Shown in pieces: positions 37,801 to 51,400 of a stretch of DNA of 64,000 bases (the first letter of the stretch is position 1; each line of letters opens with the position of its first letter). Source of the stretch: Beroe forskalii (Eukaryota > Ctenophora > Nuda > Beroida > Beroidae); the NCBI GenBank assembly GCA_011033025.1, contig WFMF01000025.1, positions 545,018-609,017 of the forward strand, given 5' to 3'. The notes beneath the pieces were generated by a model. That model saw nothing but the letters and a program-made list of their open reading frames with translations. It ran no database searches and was not told the origin of the DNA. The position numbers and the translations under genes were made by a program.

Positions 37801-40800
37801 CACTATGTTGCACGCGAAATATCCAGGCTGAAAACTGCTTTTTTATAATGTGACTTTTTTCCTGTTTGCACTAGAACCAAATTTTGATGCATTTTCACGC
37901 ATTTAATTGTGTACGGAGCATGTCGAAGAATTTTCTACGAAATTATAATTAAGATGTCTGGCCGGAGGGGGGTCGTCCTAATTAAACTTACTAGTTAACT
38001 CATGAAATTTTGTAGGTCAGTACAGTTTGATCCAACTAAGAGAATGCTGCTTTCAGAATTTTGAATTTCGACCATTTTCACCATTTACAGCCTCTCGAAA
38101 ACCCCCATTTTTGAGCTAAAAAACTAAAAATGGACTTTTTCGTCTATAATGGGCCACATGGACCAAAAATAAGGCTGAAAACTGCTTTTTTCCATGTGAC
38201 TGATTTCCAGAGAGTGCACCAGAACCAAATAATGATGCATTTTTAACCATAATTATCCCCAAGTCCAAGTATGTCCGAGAATTTTCTGAATTTTGATCAT
38301 CAGTGTCTGGCGGGGGGGGGGTCTAATAAACTTCGTCCTATTAAACTTATTAGTTAACTCATGAAATTTTGCAGGTCAGTACAGTTTGATCCAACTAAGA
38401 AAATGCTGCAACTTTCAGAATTTTTGGATTTCGACCATTTTCACATTTACAGCCTCGAAAACCCCATTTTGGGCTAAAATGGACTTTTTCAAATCTATAA
38501 TACTACAAGGACCAAAAATAAGGCTGAAAACTGCTTTTTCTATGTGACTGATTTCCAGAGAGTGCACTAGAACCAAATAATGATGCATTTTTTAACCATA
38601 ATTATCCCCAAGTCCAAGTATGTCAGAATTTTTCTGAATTTTGATCAGTGTCTGGCCGGGAGGGGGGTCGTCCTAATAAACTTACTAGTTAACTCATGAA
38701 ATTTTGCAGGTCAGTACAGTTTGATCCAACTAAGAAAATGCTGCTTTCAGAATTTTGAATTTCTGACCATTTTCACGATTTACAGCCTCTCGAAAACCCC
38801 CATTTTTGGGCTAAAATGGACTTTTCGTCTATGGCCAAAATAAGGCTGAAAACCTTTTTCCCATGTGACTGCCTAGAGTGCACTAGAACCAAATACTGCT
38901 TGCATTTTTAACTGATTTAATTATAGAACCAAGTAATGATGCATTTCCGAGATTCCCTTAGTCAAGTATGTCAGAAAATTTTCTGAATTTTTGGTGTCTG
39001 GCCGGGGGGTCGTCAATAAACTTACTAGTTAACTCTCATGAAATTTTGCAGGTCAGTACAGTTTGATCCAACTAAGAAAATGCTGCTTTCAGAATTTTGA
39101 ATTTCGACCATTTCACGATTTACAACCTCTCGAAAACCCCCATTTTGGGCTAAAATGGACTTTTTCGTCTATAATGGGCCACAAGGACCAAAAATAAGGC
39201 TGAAAACTCTTTCCCATGTGACTGATTTCCAGAGAGTGCACTAGAACCAAATACTGATGCATTTTTACCATAATTATCCCCTAGTCCAAGTATGTCCGAG
39301 AATTTTCTGAATTTTGATCAGTGTCTGGCCGAGGGGGGTCGTCCCAATAAACTTACTAGTTAACTCATGAAATTTTTGTACAGTTTGGTAGAAAATGCTC
39401 AGTAGAATTTTAAAATGCTGCTTTCAGAATTTTGAATTTCGACCATTTCACGATTTACAGCCTCTCGAAAACCCCCATTTTTGGGCTAAAAATGGACTTT
39501 TCGTCTATAATTGGCCACAAGGACCAAAAATAAGGCTGAAGCATGCTTTTCCCATGTGACTGATTTCCAGAGAGTGCACTAGAACCAAATAATGATGCAT
39601 TTTTACGCAGAGTATTCCCCTAGTCCAAGTATGTCGAAGAATTTTCTGAATTTTGATCAGTGTCTGGCCGGAGGGGGGGTCGTCCTAATTAATAAACTTA
39701 CTAGTTAACTCATGAAATTTTGCAGGTCAGTACAGTTTGATCCAACTAAGAAAATGCTGCTTTCAGAATTTTGAATTTCGACCATTTTCACGATTTACAG
39801 CCTCTCGAAAACCCCCATTTTTGGGCTAAAAATGGACTTTTCTAGATCTATAATGGCCACATGGACCAAAATAAAGGCTGAAAACATGCTTTTCCCATGT
39901 GACTGATTTCCAGAGAGTGCACTAGAAACCAAATAATGATGCATTTGCACCATAATTATCCCAAGTCCGTATGACGAGAATTTTCTGAATTTTGATCAGT
40001 GTCTGGCCGGAGGGGGGGGTCGTCCTAATAAACTTACTAGTTAACTCATGAAATTTTGCAGGTCAGTACAGTTTGATCCAACTAAAGAAAATGCTGCTTT
40101 CAGAATTTTGAATTTCGACCATTTTCACGATTTACAGCCTCAAAACCCCCATTTTTTGGGCTAAACCACCCTTTTCGTCTATAATGGGCCCAAGGACCAA
40201 AATACAGCTGAACACTGCTTTTTCCATGTGACTGATTTCAGAGAGTGCACTAGAACCAATGTTGATGCATTTTTACCCATGATTATTCCCAAGTCCACCT
40301 ATGTCTGAGAATACCCTGAATTTTGATCAGTGTCAGCCGGAGGGGGTCTCATAAACTTACTATTAACTCATGAAATTTTGCAGGTCTGTACAGTTTGATC
40401 CAACTAAGAAAATGCTGCTTTCAGAATTTTGAATTAAAACCATTTTTCAGTAAACGATTTACATATAAAAACCCCCATTTTTGGAAAAAATGGACTTTTC
40501 GTTTCTCTATAATGGGCCACATGGACAAAAATAAGGCTGAAAACTGCTTTTTTCCCATGTGACTGATTTCAGAGAGTGCACTAGAACCAAATAATGATGC
40601 ATTTTAAGCAAATAATTAATTAAGTCCAAGTATGCCAAAAGAATTTTCTGAATTTTGATCAGTGTCTGGCCGGAGGGGGTCGTATCAATGATAATAAACT
40701 TACTAGTTAACTCATGAAATTTTGCAGGTCAGTGATTCAGTTTGATCCAACTAAGAAATGCTGCTTTCAGAATTTTGAATTTCGACCATTTCATCGATTT

Positions 40801-41000
40801 ACAGCAATCTCGAAACCCCATTTTGGGAAAAAATGGACTTTTGTTCTATAATGGGCCATGGACCAAAAATAATTTTGAAAACTGCTTTTTCATTAGAACA
40901 ATTTTGAATTTCGACCATTTTCACGATTTACAGCCTCTCGAAAACCCCCATTTTTGGGCAAAAAATGGACTTTTTCGTCTATAATTGGCCACAAGGACCA
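34850..41000 (-). repeat. Satellite A array, minus orientation, diverged, about 18 units
   Basis: The same unit as 29960-34795, reverse-complemented and heavily degraded by small indels and local expansions. The block 37150-37950 keeps the order of the unit but is strongly diverged in sequence. The array ends inside a unit, after CACAAGGACCA, where the 4.45-kb block begins. Confidence 0.95.
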
Positions 41001-41699
41001 ACAAGAATTGCGCCTGCCGGCGTATTTTTTGTGCCCGTTGTTCCCGTATGCAGGCGCTTAATTTCCTGTTCCCTGGGGCTGGCAATATTAAAACACGCCA
41101 TCATTCAATCTACGACCGTTTTCCGTCTTATTTACTGACATGATGAGTTTATGATAAAGCTAAAAAGCATAAAGGTGACCTTCCAAATCACGCATTTACC
41201 TGAAATAATTTTCCGTGATAAAACGCTTCTTCTAGAAAGTGTCACAAACCTCACATCGCAATAGTTACATCATTGATGATTGAATCAACTTGATAATTAC
41301 TCACATGCGGGCGCTGTATATTTCCTTCTCCTACAAGTTTGAAATTGAATTAACGCGCGCAAACCTAAATATGATGCATTTGGGCGATTTCGTTCCCCAA
41401 GCCAAATGTTCGTGCGCGCGTTCCCGCCATTTCGTTTAGTTGCGCGCCGGTCAGATTTCACTTAACTATGATCACCATTTTCGTTACGCGTTACGTTTTC
41501 CTTTGTGTTGCGTGGCAGTATCAAACCATTGCAATGTTCGCTATTATTGTACCCCGCCTTGATATTTTCAAGATTGAGATACGTACGTTTTGGTTAGTTT
41601 GACTGGGCGTGCTCAGGACATCTGCGTCGTGCGCGTCTCCTTCCAGCTGAGCAATGAGTTGTTGTTCACAGCTGTGTACCCCGGAACAGGAGGTGTATC

Positions 41700-41825
41700 C
41701 GGGAACTGCTCAAGGAACTTGGCAAACTTTGGCAAATTAATCCCTAAATTTTTGAGTTTGCCAAAAAAAGTGTTTGCCAAAGTTTGCCATAGTTTGCCAA
41801 AGTTTGCCAAAAAAAAGCCTTAAAA
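41700..41825. repeat. TTTGGCAAA-rich palindromic cluster (partner at 44905-44970)
   Basis: CTTTGGCAAATTAATCCC followed by TAAATTT and AGTTTGCCAAA is found here and again at 44905-44970, flanking the foldback and minisatellite block in direct orientation. TTTGGCAAA and TTTGCCAAA are inverted, so each copy can also fold. Confidence 0.75.
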
Positions 41826-41887
41826 TATTGCAAAATTGAAATAAAATCACTCAGTTTGTTCCAAATTGTTCAGATGAGCTTAAATAT

Positions 41888-42455
41888 AGTATATACAGAT
41901 CTGGTTAACAGATAGGGAAAAATTGAGCGATCCGTCGAGGCCAGTATTGCGCCAGTATCACGCAAGTACCGCGCCAGTATCAGGCCAGTACCACGCCAGT
42001 ATCGCGCCAGTTTCAGGCCTACCTCACGCCGTTATCACGCCGTTATCACGCCAGTATCGCGCCAGTAGCACGCCAGTAGCACGCCAGTATCGCGCCAGTA
42101 TCACGCCAGTATCGCGCCAGTCGGAACTAACTTTAAGCCAGGACGCCAGTAACACGCCAGTATATGATCTGAAACTGGCGTGCTACTGGCGTCCTGGATA
42201 TAAGTTAGTGTCCACTGGCGTACTACTGGCGCGGTACTGGCGTGATACTGGCGCGATACTGGTGTGCTACTGGCGCGCTACTGGCGTGCTACTGGCGCGA
42301 TAACGGCGTGAGCTACTGGCCTGATACTGGCGCGATACTGGCATGGTGTACTGGCCTGATATGGTGCGATACTGGCGTGGTACTGGCCTGATTCTGGCGC
42401 GATACTGGCGTGATACTGGCCTCGACGGACCGCTCAATTTACCCAGATAGGCATC
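41888..42455. repeat. Foldback: ~0.55-kb inverted repeat built of CGCCAGTA words
   Basis: The left arm starts CAGATAGGGAAAAATTGAGC, GTCGAGGCCAGTA and then many (G/A)CGCCAGTATC-type units. The right arm is its inverse, ending ACTGGCCTCGACGGACCGCT and CAATTTACCCAGATAG. The centre is near 42165, where CCAGGACGCCAGTA faces TACTGGCGTCCTGG across a short loop. Arms are ~240-250 bp, close to full-length complementary. Confidence 0.85.
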
Positions 42456-44257
42456 AGACCTGATAGGCATACTTAGGAGTGTGATAGGCTAACTCTGGAG
42501 TAAGATAGGCTTTCTTAGAAGTATGTTAGGCCCACTTAGGAGTGTGGTAGGCTTACTCAGGAGTGTGATAGGCCCACTTAGGGGTGTAAAAGGCTTACTT
42601 CGGAGTGTGATAGGGTAACTGAGGAGTGTGATAGGCTTACTTACTACTTAGAAGTGTGATAGGCTCACTTAGGAGTGTGATAGGCTTACTTTGGATTTAT
42701 GCCATTTCAGGTGTACAATAGGCTTACTTAGGAGAGTGATAGGCTTAGGCTTACTTAATTGCGCGTGTGTCAGGCTTGAATTTGAATTTGAATATCATTT
42801 TACAGTACAATTACAATATACTTATTACTTACTTAGGAGTAGGATAGGCTGACTCAAGAGTGTGATAGGCTTACTAGGTGTGATAGTTACTATGGAGTGT
42901 GATTGGCTTACTCAGGAGTGTGATAGGCTTACTCAGGAGGGGGTGGGGTAGGCTTACTCAGGAGTGTGATAGGCTTATTTAGGGGTGATAGCCTGATAGG
43001 CATACTTAGGAGTGTGATAGGCTAACTCTGGAGTAAGATAGGCTTTCTTAGAAGTATGGTAGGCCCACTAAGGAGTGTGGTAGGCTTACTCAGGAGTGTG
43101 ATAGGCGTACTTAAGGGGTGTAAAAGGCTACTTCGGAGTGTGATAGGGTAACTGAGGAGTGTGATAGGCTTACTCACTACTTAGAAGTGTGATAGGCTCA
43201 CTTAGGAGTGTGATAGGCTTACTTAGGTGTGTGATAGGCTTACTTAGGAGAGTGATAGGCTTACTTACGAGTGTGATAGGCTTGAATTTGAATTTGAATA
43301 TCATTTTACAGTACAATTGCAATATACTTACTAGAAGTAGTATAGGCTTACTTAGAAGTAGTATAGGCTGACTATGGGGTGTGATAGGCTTACTAGTGTT
43401 ACTTAGGGGAGTGATAGGATTGGCTTACTCAGGAGTGTGATAGGCTTACTTAGGGGTGTCATAGGTCAACTTAGGAGTGTGATAGGCTCACTGAGGAGTG
43501 TGAGGCTCACATACGAGTGCGATAGAATTACTTCGGGGGTGTATGATATGTTTACTTAGGAGAGTGATAGGCTTATTCAGGAGTGTGATAGGCTGATAGT
43601 CTTACTTAGAGGTGTGAGTCTCACTTAGGAGTGTGATGGTCTCACTTAGGAGTGTGATAGGCTTACTTAGGGGTGTGATAGGCTAACTTAGGAGTGTGAT
43701 TGGCTCACTTAGGATGGTGAGAGGCTCACTCAGGAGAGTGATAGGCTTACTCAGGAGTATGATATGCTATCTTAGGATTTCAATTAACTTGATAAGGGCT
43801 TTAGGGGTGTGCTAGGCAATAAACTTTCTTAGGAGTGCGATAGGGTAACAAAGGAGTGTGATAGGCTCACTTAGGATGGTGAGGCTCAAGGAGAGTGATA
43901 GGCTTACTTAGGAGTATGATATGCTATCTTAGGATTTCAATTAACTTGATAAGGGCTTTAGGGGTGTGCTAGATAATAAACTAACTAAGGAGTGTGATAC
44001 TAACAAATTAGGGTGTGATAGGCTTAATTAGGGTGTGATAGGCTTACTTAGGAGTGTGATAGGCTCACTTAGGAGTGTGATAGGCTTACTTAGGGGTGTG
44101 ATAGACTAACTAAGGAATGTGATAAGCTTAATTAGGGTGTGATAGGCTTACTTAGGAGTGTGATAGGCTTACGACCTTACTTAGGAGTATGATAGGCTCA
44201 CTTCTAGGAGCTTAGGAGTGTGATAGGCTTACTTAGGAGTATGTTAGGCTTACTTAT
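42456..44257 (+). repeat. Minisatellite of ~22-bp unit (TTAGGAGTGTGATAGGCTTA)
   Basis: About 75-80 variable copies. A higher-order duplication is visible: the series beginning TGATAGGCATACTTAGGAGT at 42461 is repeated from 42994, and a distinctive GAATTTGAATTTGAATATC block occurs at about 42777 and 43283. Confidence 0.9.
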
Positions 44258-44712
44258 AACCCATACCTTTCCACTGATAATCCACCCCTATACACTTCTA
44301 ACGCACCCCAATCAACTCATAACCCATCCCAATCAACTCATAACCCACCCTGACCAACTCAAAACCCACCCCAAGCAACACATTACCCACCCCGACCAAC
44401 TTCTTACCCACCTCAATAAACCCATAATCCATCGCTTTCCACTCATAACCCACCCCTTTCCACTCATAACCCACTCCTTTCCACTCATAACCAACCCCTT
44501 TTCACTCGTAACCTAGCCCAATCAACACATATCCCACCCCTTTCCACTTATATCCCACTCCTTTCCACTCATTACCCACCCCTTCACACTCACAACCCAT
44601 CGTTTTCCACTCATAACCCACCCCTTTACACTCATAACCCATTTTTTCCACTCATAACCCATCCTTTTCGACTCATGACTCACCCCTTTCCACCCATAAC
44701 CCACCCCTATCA
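44258..44712 (+). repeat. Minisatellite of ~19-20-bp unit (CACTCATAACCCACCCCTTT)
   Basis: About 22 copies of a CCACTCATAACCCACCCC-like unit, directly abutting the previous array. Confidence 0.9.
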
Positions 44713-45389
44713 GCCTATATATTACATTCCTGGTTTAAAATTAATCTTTTATACCAATATATATCACCTCGATCCTTTACTCAATGACTAACTGATGCCT
44801 TTTTCGTTTCTCTGAATGTTGATAAGTCTATAGATAATACATTGGATTACCATCTGACACTTATTCATGTGAAAAAATTCTTACAAATGGTTTGAGAAGT
44901 CATGTAATTTTTGGCAAACTTTGGCAAATTTTGGCAAATTAATCCCTAAATTTAGGAGTTTGCCAAAACTGATTCCACTAATACTGCCCATTGTAAATTG
45001 CCCGCTACTTAAAGAAGGCCAAATGACTACTATGTGATCGTTCAAATCCAATCAATTATTCGATTAATATCGTGAAAAATGATAAAGTTTTGATTTTATG
45101 CAATTAAACTAACAAAGAATTGTTAGATTTTAGAAAAAAGAATTAATTTCAACATCAGAATGAACAGAGCATTGAACTCATATACCTACAAAGCTAGCTG
45201 CAGCCCACAATGCAGAGGATGCCACTACACTAAGCTACTCTAACGCGACTGATATTATAAAGGAGCAGTTGGATGCTTGAAAATGGAGCATACCGCATAC
45301 ATACCAAATTTGGTCGCGCGCAGCACCACCACCTATTTCAGATTTAACAGTACGCGTAAAGGGGTTTATACACACAACCCCCACAAAAC
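44713..45389. other. AT-rich remainder of the inserted block
   Basis: Contains the second TTTGGCAAA cluster (44905-44970); otherwise no gene or repeat was recognised. Confidence 0.4.
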
Positions 45390-45457
45390 ACGATCTCTGC
45401 TAACCTTTTCTCAATGCCTTTTTGTAAAACAAAAACGCGATTGGGAACAGGAAAAAA

Positions 45458-48400
45458 TAAGGCTGAAGCATGCTTTAATTTTGCAGGTCAGTACAGTTTG
45501 ATCCAACTAAGAAAATGCTGCTTTCAGAATTTTGAATTTCGACCATTTTCACGATTTACAGCCTCTCGAAAACCCCCATTTTTGGGCTAAAATGGACTTT
45601 TTCGTCTATAATGGGCCACAAGGACCAAAAATAAGGCTGAAAACTGCTTTTTCCCATGTGACTGATTTCCAGAGAGTGCACTAGAACCAAATACTGATGC
45701 ATTTTTAACCATAATTATCCCCAAGTCCAAGTATGTCCGAGAATTTTCTGAATTTTGATCAGTGTCTGGCCGGGGGGGTCGTCCTAATAAACTTACTAGT
45801 TAACTCATGAAATTTTGCAGGTCAGTACAGTTTGATCCAACTAAGAAAATGCTGCTTTCAGAATTTTGAATTTCGACCATTTTCACGATTTACAGCCTCT
45901 CGAAAACCCCCATTTTTGGGCTAAAATGGACTTTTTCGTCTATAATGGGCCACAAGGACCAAAAATAAGGCTGAAAACTGCTTTTTCCCATGTGACTGAT
46001 TTCCAGAGAGTGCACTAGAACCAAATAATGATGCATTTTTAACCATAATTATCCCCAAGTCCAAGTATGTCAGAGAATTTTCTGAATTTTGATCAGTGTC
46101 TGGCCGGGGGGGGGGGTCGTCCTAATAAACTTACTAGTTAACTCATGAAATTTTGCAGGTCAGTACAGTTTGATCCAACTAAGAAAATGCTGCTTTCAGA
46201 ATTTTGAATTTCGACCATTTTCACGATTTACAGCCTCTCGAAAACCCCCATTTTTGGGCTAAAATGGACTTTTTCGTCTATAATGGGCCACAAGGACCAA
46301 AAATAAGGCTGAAAACTGCTTTTTCCCATGTGACTGATTTCCAGAGAGTGCACTAGAACCAAATAATGATGCATTTTTAACCATAATTATCCCCAAGTCC
46401 AAGTATGTCCGAGAATTTTCTGAATTTTGATCAGTGTCTGGCCGGGGGGGGGGGGTCGTCCTAATAAACTTACTAGTTAACTCATGAAATTTTGCAGGTC
46501 AGTACAGTTTGATCCAACTAAGAAAATGCTGCTTTCAGAATTTTGAATTTCGACCATTTTCACGATTTACAGCCTCTCGAAAACCCCCATTTTTGGGCTA
46601 AAATGGACTTTTTCGTCTATAATGGGCCACAAGGACCAAAAATAAGGCTGAAAACTGCTTTTTCCCATGTGACTGATTTCCAGAGAGTGCACTAGAACCA
46701 AATACTGATGCATTTTTAACCATAATTATCCCCAAGTCCAAGTATGTCCGAGAATTTTCTGAATTTTGATCAGTGTCTGGCCGGGGGGGGGGTCGTCCTA
46801 ATAAACTTACTAGTTAACTCATGAAATTTTGCAGGTCAGTACAGTTTGATCCAACTAAGAAAATGCTGCTTTCAGAATTTTGAATTTCGACCATTTTCAC
46901 GATTTACAGCCTCTCGAAAACCCCCATTTTTGGGCTAAAATGGACTTTTTCGTCTATAATGGGCCACAAGGACCAAAAATAAGGCTGAAAACTGCTTTTT
47001 CCCATGTGACTGATTTCCAGAGAGTGCACTAGAACCAAATACTGATGCATTTTTAACCATAATTATCCCCAAGTCCAAGTATGTCCGAGAATTTTCTGAA
47101 TTTTGATCAGTGTCTGGCCGGGGGGGGGGTCGTCCTAATAAACTTACTAGTTAACTCATGAAATTTTGCAGGTCAGTACATTTTGATCCAACTAAGAAAA
47201 TGCTGCTTTCAGAATTTTGAATTTCGGCCATTTTTACGATTTACAGCCTCTCGAAAACCCCCATTTTGGGCTAAAAATGGACTTTTTCGTCTATAGTGGG
47301 CCACAAGGACCAAAAATAAGGCTGAAAACTGCTTTTTCCCATGTGACTGATTTCCAGAGAGTGCACTAGAACCAAATACTGATGCATTTTTAACCATAAT
47401 TATCCCCAAGTCCAAGTATGTCCGAGAATTTTCTGAATTTTGATCAGTGTCTGGCCGGGGGGGGGGGTCCTCCTAATAAACTTACTAGTTAACTCATGAA
47501 ATTTTGCAGGTCAGTACAGTTTGATCCAACTAAGAAAATGCTGCTTTCAGAATTTTGAATTTCGACCATTTTCACGATTTACAGCCTCTCGAAAACCCCC
47601 ATTTTTGGGCTAAAAATGGACTTTTTCGTCTATAACGGGCCACAAGGACCAAAAATAAGGCTGAAAACTGCTTTTTCCCATGTGACTGATTTCCGGAGAG
47701 TGCACTAGAACCAAATAAACATAATTATCCCCAAGTCCAAGTATGTCCGAGAATTTTCTGAATTTTGATCAGTGTCTGGCCGGGGGGGGGGGGTCGTCCT
47801 AATAAACTTACTAGTTAACTCATGAAATTTTGCAGGTCAGTACAGTTTGATCCAACTAAGAAAATGCTGCTTTCAGAACTTTGAATTTCGACCATTTTCA
47901 CGATTTACAGCCTCTCGAAAACCCCCATTTTTGGGCTAAAAATGGACTTTTTCGTCTATAATGGGCCACAAGGACCAAAAATAAGGCTGAAAACTGCTTT
48001 TTCCCATGTGACTGATTTCCAGAGAGTGCACTAGAACCAAATACTGATGCATTTTTAACCATAATTATCCCCAAGTCCAAGTATGTCCGAGAATTTTCTG
48101 AATTTTGATCAGTGTCTAACTGAAGGGGGGGGGGGGTCGTCCTAATAAACTTACTAGTTAACTCATGAAATTTTGCAGGTCAGTACAGTTTGATCCAACT
48201 AAGAAAATGCTGCTTTCAGAATTTTGAATTTCGACCATTTTCACGATTTACAGCCTCGAAAACCCCCATTTTTGGACTAAAAATGGACTTTTTCGTCTAT
48301 AATGGGCCACAAGGACCAAAAATAAGGCTGAAAACTGCTTTTTCCCATGTGACTGATTTCCAGAGAGTGCACTAGAACCAAATATTGATGCATTTTTAAC

Positions 48401-51400
48401 CATTACTATCCCCAAGTCCAAGTGTGTCCGAGAATTTTCTGAATTTTGACCAGTGTCTAGTTATAAACTTACTAGTTAACTCATGAAATTTTGCAGGTCA
48501 GTACAGTTTGATCCAACTAAGAAAATGCTGCTTTCAGAATTTTGAATTTCGACCATTTTCACGATTTACAGCCTCTCAAAAACCCCCATTTTGGGCTAAA
48601 AATGGACTTTTTCGTCTATAATGGGCCACAAGGACCAAAAATAAGGCTGAAAACTGCTTTTTTCCATGTGACTGATTTCCAGAGAGTGCACTAGAACCAA
48701 ATAATGATGCATTTTTAACCATAATTATCCCCAAGTCCAAGTATGTCCGAGAATTTTCTGAATTTTGATCAGTGTCTGGCCGGGGGGGGGGTCGTTCTAT
48801 AAACTTACTAGTTAACTCATGAAATTTTGCAGGTCAGTACAGTTTGATCCAACTAAGAAAATGCTGCTTTCACAATTTTGAATTTCGACCATTTTCATGA
48901 TCTACAGCCTCTCGGAAAACCCCATCTTTGGGCTAAAAATGGACTTTCTCGTCTACAATTGGCCACAAGGACCAAAAAGTAAGGCTGAAAACTGCTTTTT
49001 CCCATGTGACTGATTTCCAGAGAGTGCACTAGAACCAAATAATGATGCATTTTTAACCATAATTATCCCCAAGTCCAAGTATGTCCGAGAATTTTCTGAA
49101 TTTTGATCAGTGTCTGTCTACTAGTTAACACATGAAATTTTGCAGGTCAGTACAGTTTGATCCAACTAAGAAAATGCTGCTTTCAGAATTTTGAATTTCG
49201 ACCATTTTCACGATTTACAGCCTCTCGAAAACCCCCATTTTTGGGCTAAAATGGACTTTTTCGTCTATAATGGGCCACAAGGACCAAAAATAAGGCTGAA
49301 AACTGCTTTTTCCCATGTGACTGATTTCCAGAGAGTGCACTAGAACCAAATAATGATGCATTTTTAACCATAATTATCCCCAAGTCCAAGTATCTTCAAG
49401 AATTTTCTGAATTTTGATCAGTGTCTGGCCGGGGGGTTGGGTCGTCCTAATAAACTTACTAGTTAACTCATGAAATTTTGCAGGTCAGTACAGTTTGACC
49501 CAACTAAGAAAATGCTGCTTTCAGAATTTTGACTTTCGACCATTTTCACAATTTACAGCCTATCGAAAACTCCCATTTTTGGGCTAATAATGGACTTTTT
49601 CGTCTATAATGGGCCACAAGGCCCAAAAATAAGGCTGAAAACTGCTTTTTCCCATGTGACTGATTTCCAGAGAGTGCACTAGAACCAAATACTGATGCAT
49701 TTTTAACCATAATTATCCCCAAGTCCAAGTATGTCCGAGAATTTTCTGAATTTTGATCAGTGTCTACTGGGCGGGGGGGGGGGTCGTCCTAATAAACTTA
49801 CTAGTTAACTCATGAAATTTTGCAGGTCAGTACAGTTTGATCCAACTAAGAAAATGCTGCTTTCAGAATTTTGAATTTCGGCCATTTTTACGATTTACAG
49901 CCTCTCGAAAACCCCCATTTTGGGCTAAAATGGACTTTTTCGTCTATAGTGGGCCACAAGGACCAAAAATAAGGCTGAAAACTGCTTTTTCCCATGTGAC
50001 TGATTTCCAGAGAGTGCACTAGAACCAAATAATGATGCATTTTTAACCATAATTATCCCCAAGTCCAAGTATGTCCGAGAATTTTCTGAATTTTTGATCA
50101 GTGTCTGGCCGGGGGGGGGTCGTCCTAATAAACTTACTAGTTAACTCATGAAATTTTGCAGGTCAGTACAGTTTGATCCAACTAAGAAAATGCTGCTTTC
50201 AGAATTTTGAATTTCGACCATTTTCACGATTTACAGCCTCGAAAAACCCCCATTTTTTTGGGCTAAAATGGACTTTTTCGTCTATAATGGGCCACAAGGA
50301 CCAAAAATAAGGCTGAAAACTGCTTTTTCCCATGTGACTGATTTCCAGAGAGTGCACTAGAACCAAATACTGATGCATTTTTAACCATAATTATCCCCAA
50401 GTCCAAGTATGTCCGAGAATTTTCTGAATTTTGATCAGTGTCTGGCTGGGGGGGGGGTCGTCCTAATAAACTTACTAGTTAACTCATGAAATTTTGCAGG
50501 TCAGTACAGTTTGATCCAACTAAGAAAATGCTGCTTTCAGAATTTTGAATTTCGACCATTTTCACGATTTACAGCCTCTCAAAAACCCCCATTTTTGGGC
50601 TAAAAATGGACTTTTTCGTCTATAATGGGCCACAAGGACCAAAAATAAGGCTGAAAACTGCTTTTTCCCATTTGACTGATTTCAAGAGAGTGCACTAGAA
50701 CCAAATAATGATGCATTTTTAACCATAATTATCCCCAAGGCCAAGTATGTCCGAGAATTTTCTGAATTTTGATCAGTGTCTGGCCGGGGGGGGGTCGTCC
50801 TAATAAACTTACTAGTTAACTCATGAAATTTTGCAGGTCAGTACAGTTTGATCCAACTAAGAAAATGCTGCTTTCAGAATTTTGAATTTCGACCATTTTC
50901 ACGATTTACAGCCTCTCGAAAACCCCCATTTTTGGGCTAAAATGGACTTTTTCGTCTATAATGGGCCACAAGGACCAAAAATAAGGCTGAAAACTGCTTT
51001 TTCCCATGTGACTGATTTCCAGAGAGTGCACTAGAACCAAATATTGAGAATTTTCTGAATTTTGATCAGTGTCTGGCCGGGGGGGGGGTCCTAATAAACT
51101 TACTAGTTAACTCATGAAATTTTGCAGGTCAGTACAGTTTGATCCAACTAAGAAAATGCTGCTTTCAGAATTTTGAATTTCGACCATTTTCACGATTTAC
51201 AGCCTCTGGAAAACCCCCATTTTTGGGCTAAAATGGACTTTTTCGTCTATAATGGGCCACAAGGACCAAAAATATGGCTGAAAACTGCTTTTCCCCATGT
51301 GACTGATTTCCAGAGAGTGCACTAGAACCAACTAGTATGTCCAAGTATGTCCGAGAATTTTCTGAATTTTGATCAGTGTCTGGCCGGGGGGGGTCGTCCT

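Larger units (their letters stand above)
41001..45457 (-). mobile_element. 4.45-kb inserted block with Helitron-like ends
   Basis: The satellite unit broken at 41000 (CACAAGGACCA) resumes at 45458 (AAAAATAAGGCTGA), so this block interrupts one unit. Its left end carries GCGCCTGC (41010-41017) and GCAGGCGC (41050-41057), the hairpin end of family f1 in inverted orientation. Its right end (45390-45457) is family f2. The 952-bp element at 14898-15849 has the same two ends in mirror orientation. Inside lie a foldback and two minisatellites but no recognised gene. Helitron-type elements often carry internal tandem repeats; the class assignment is inference. Confidence 0.45.

Noticed and set aside
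41923-42470. Open frames of up to 126 codons across the CGCCAGTA foldback
   Set aside because: Low-complexity translation of short tandem words, open on both strands because of the repeat sequence.
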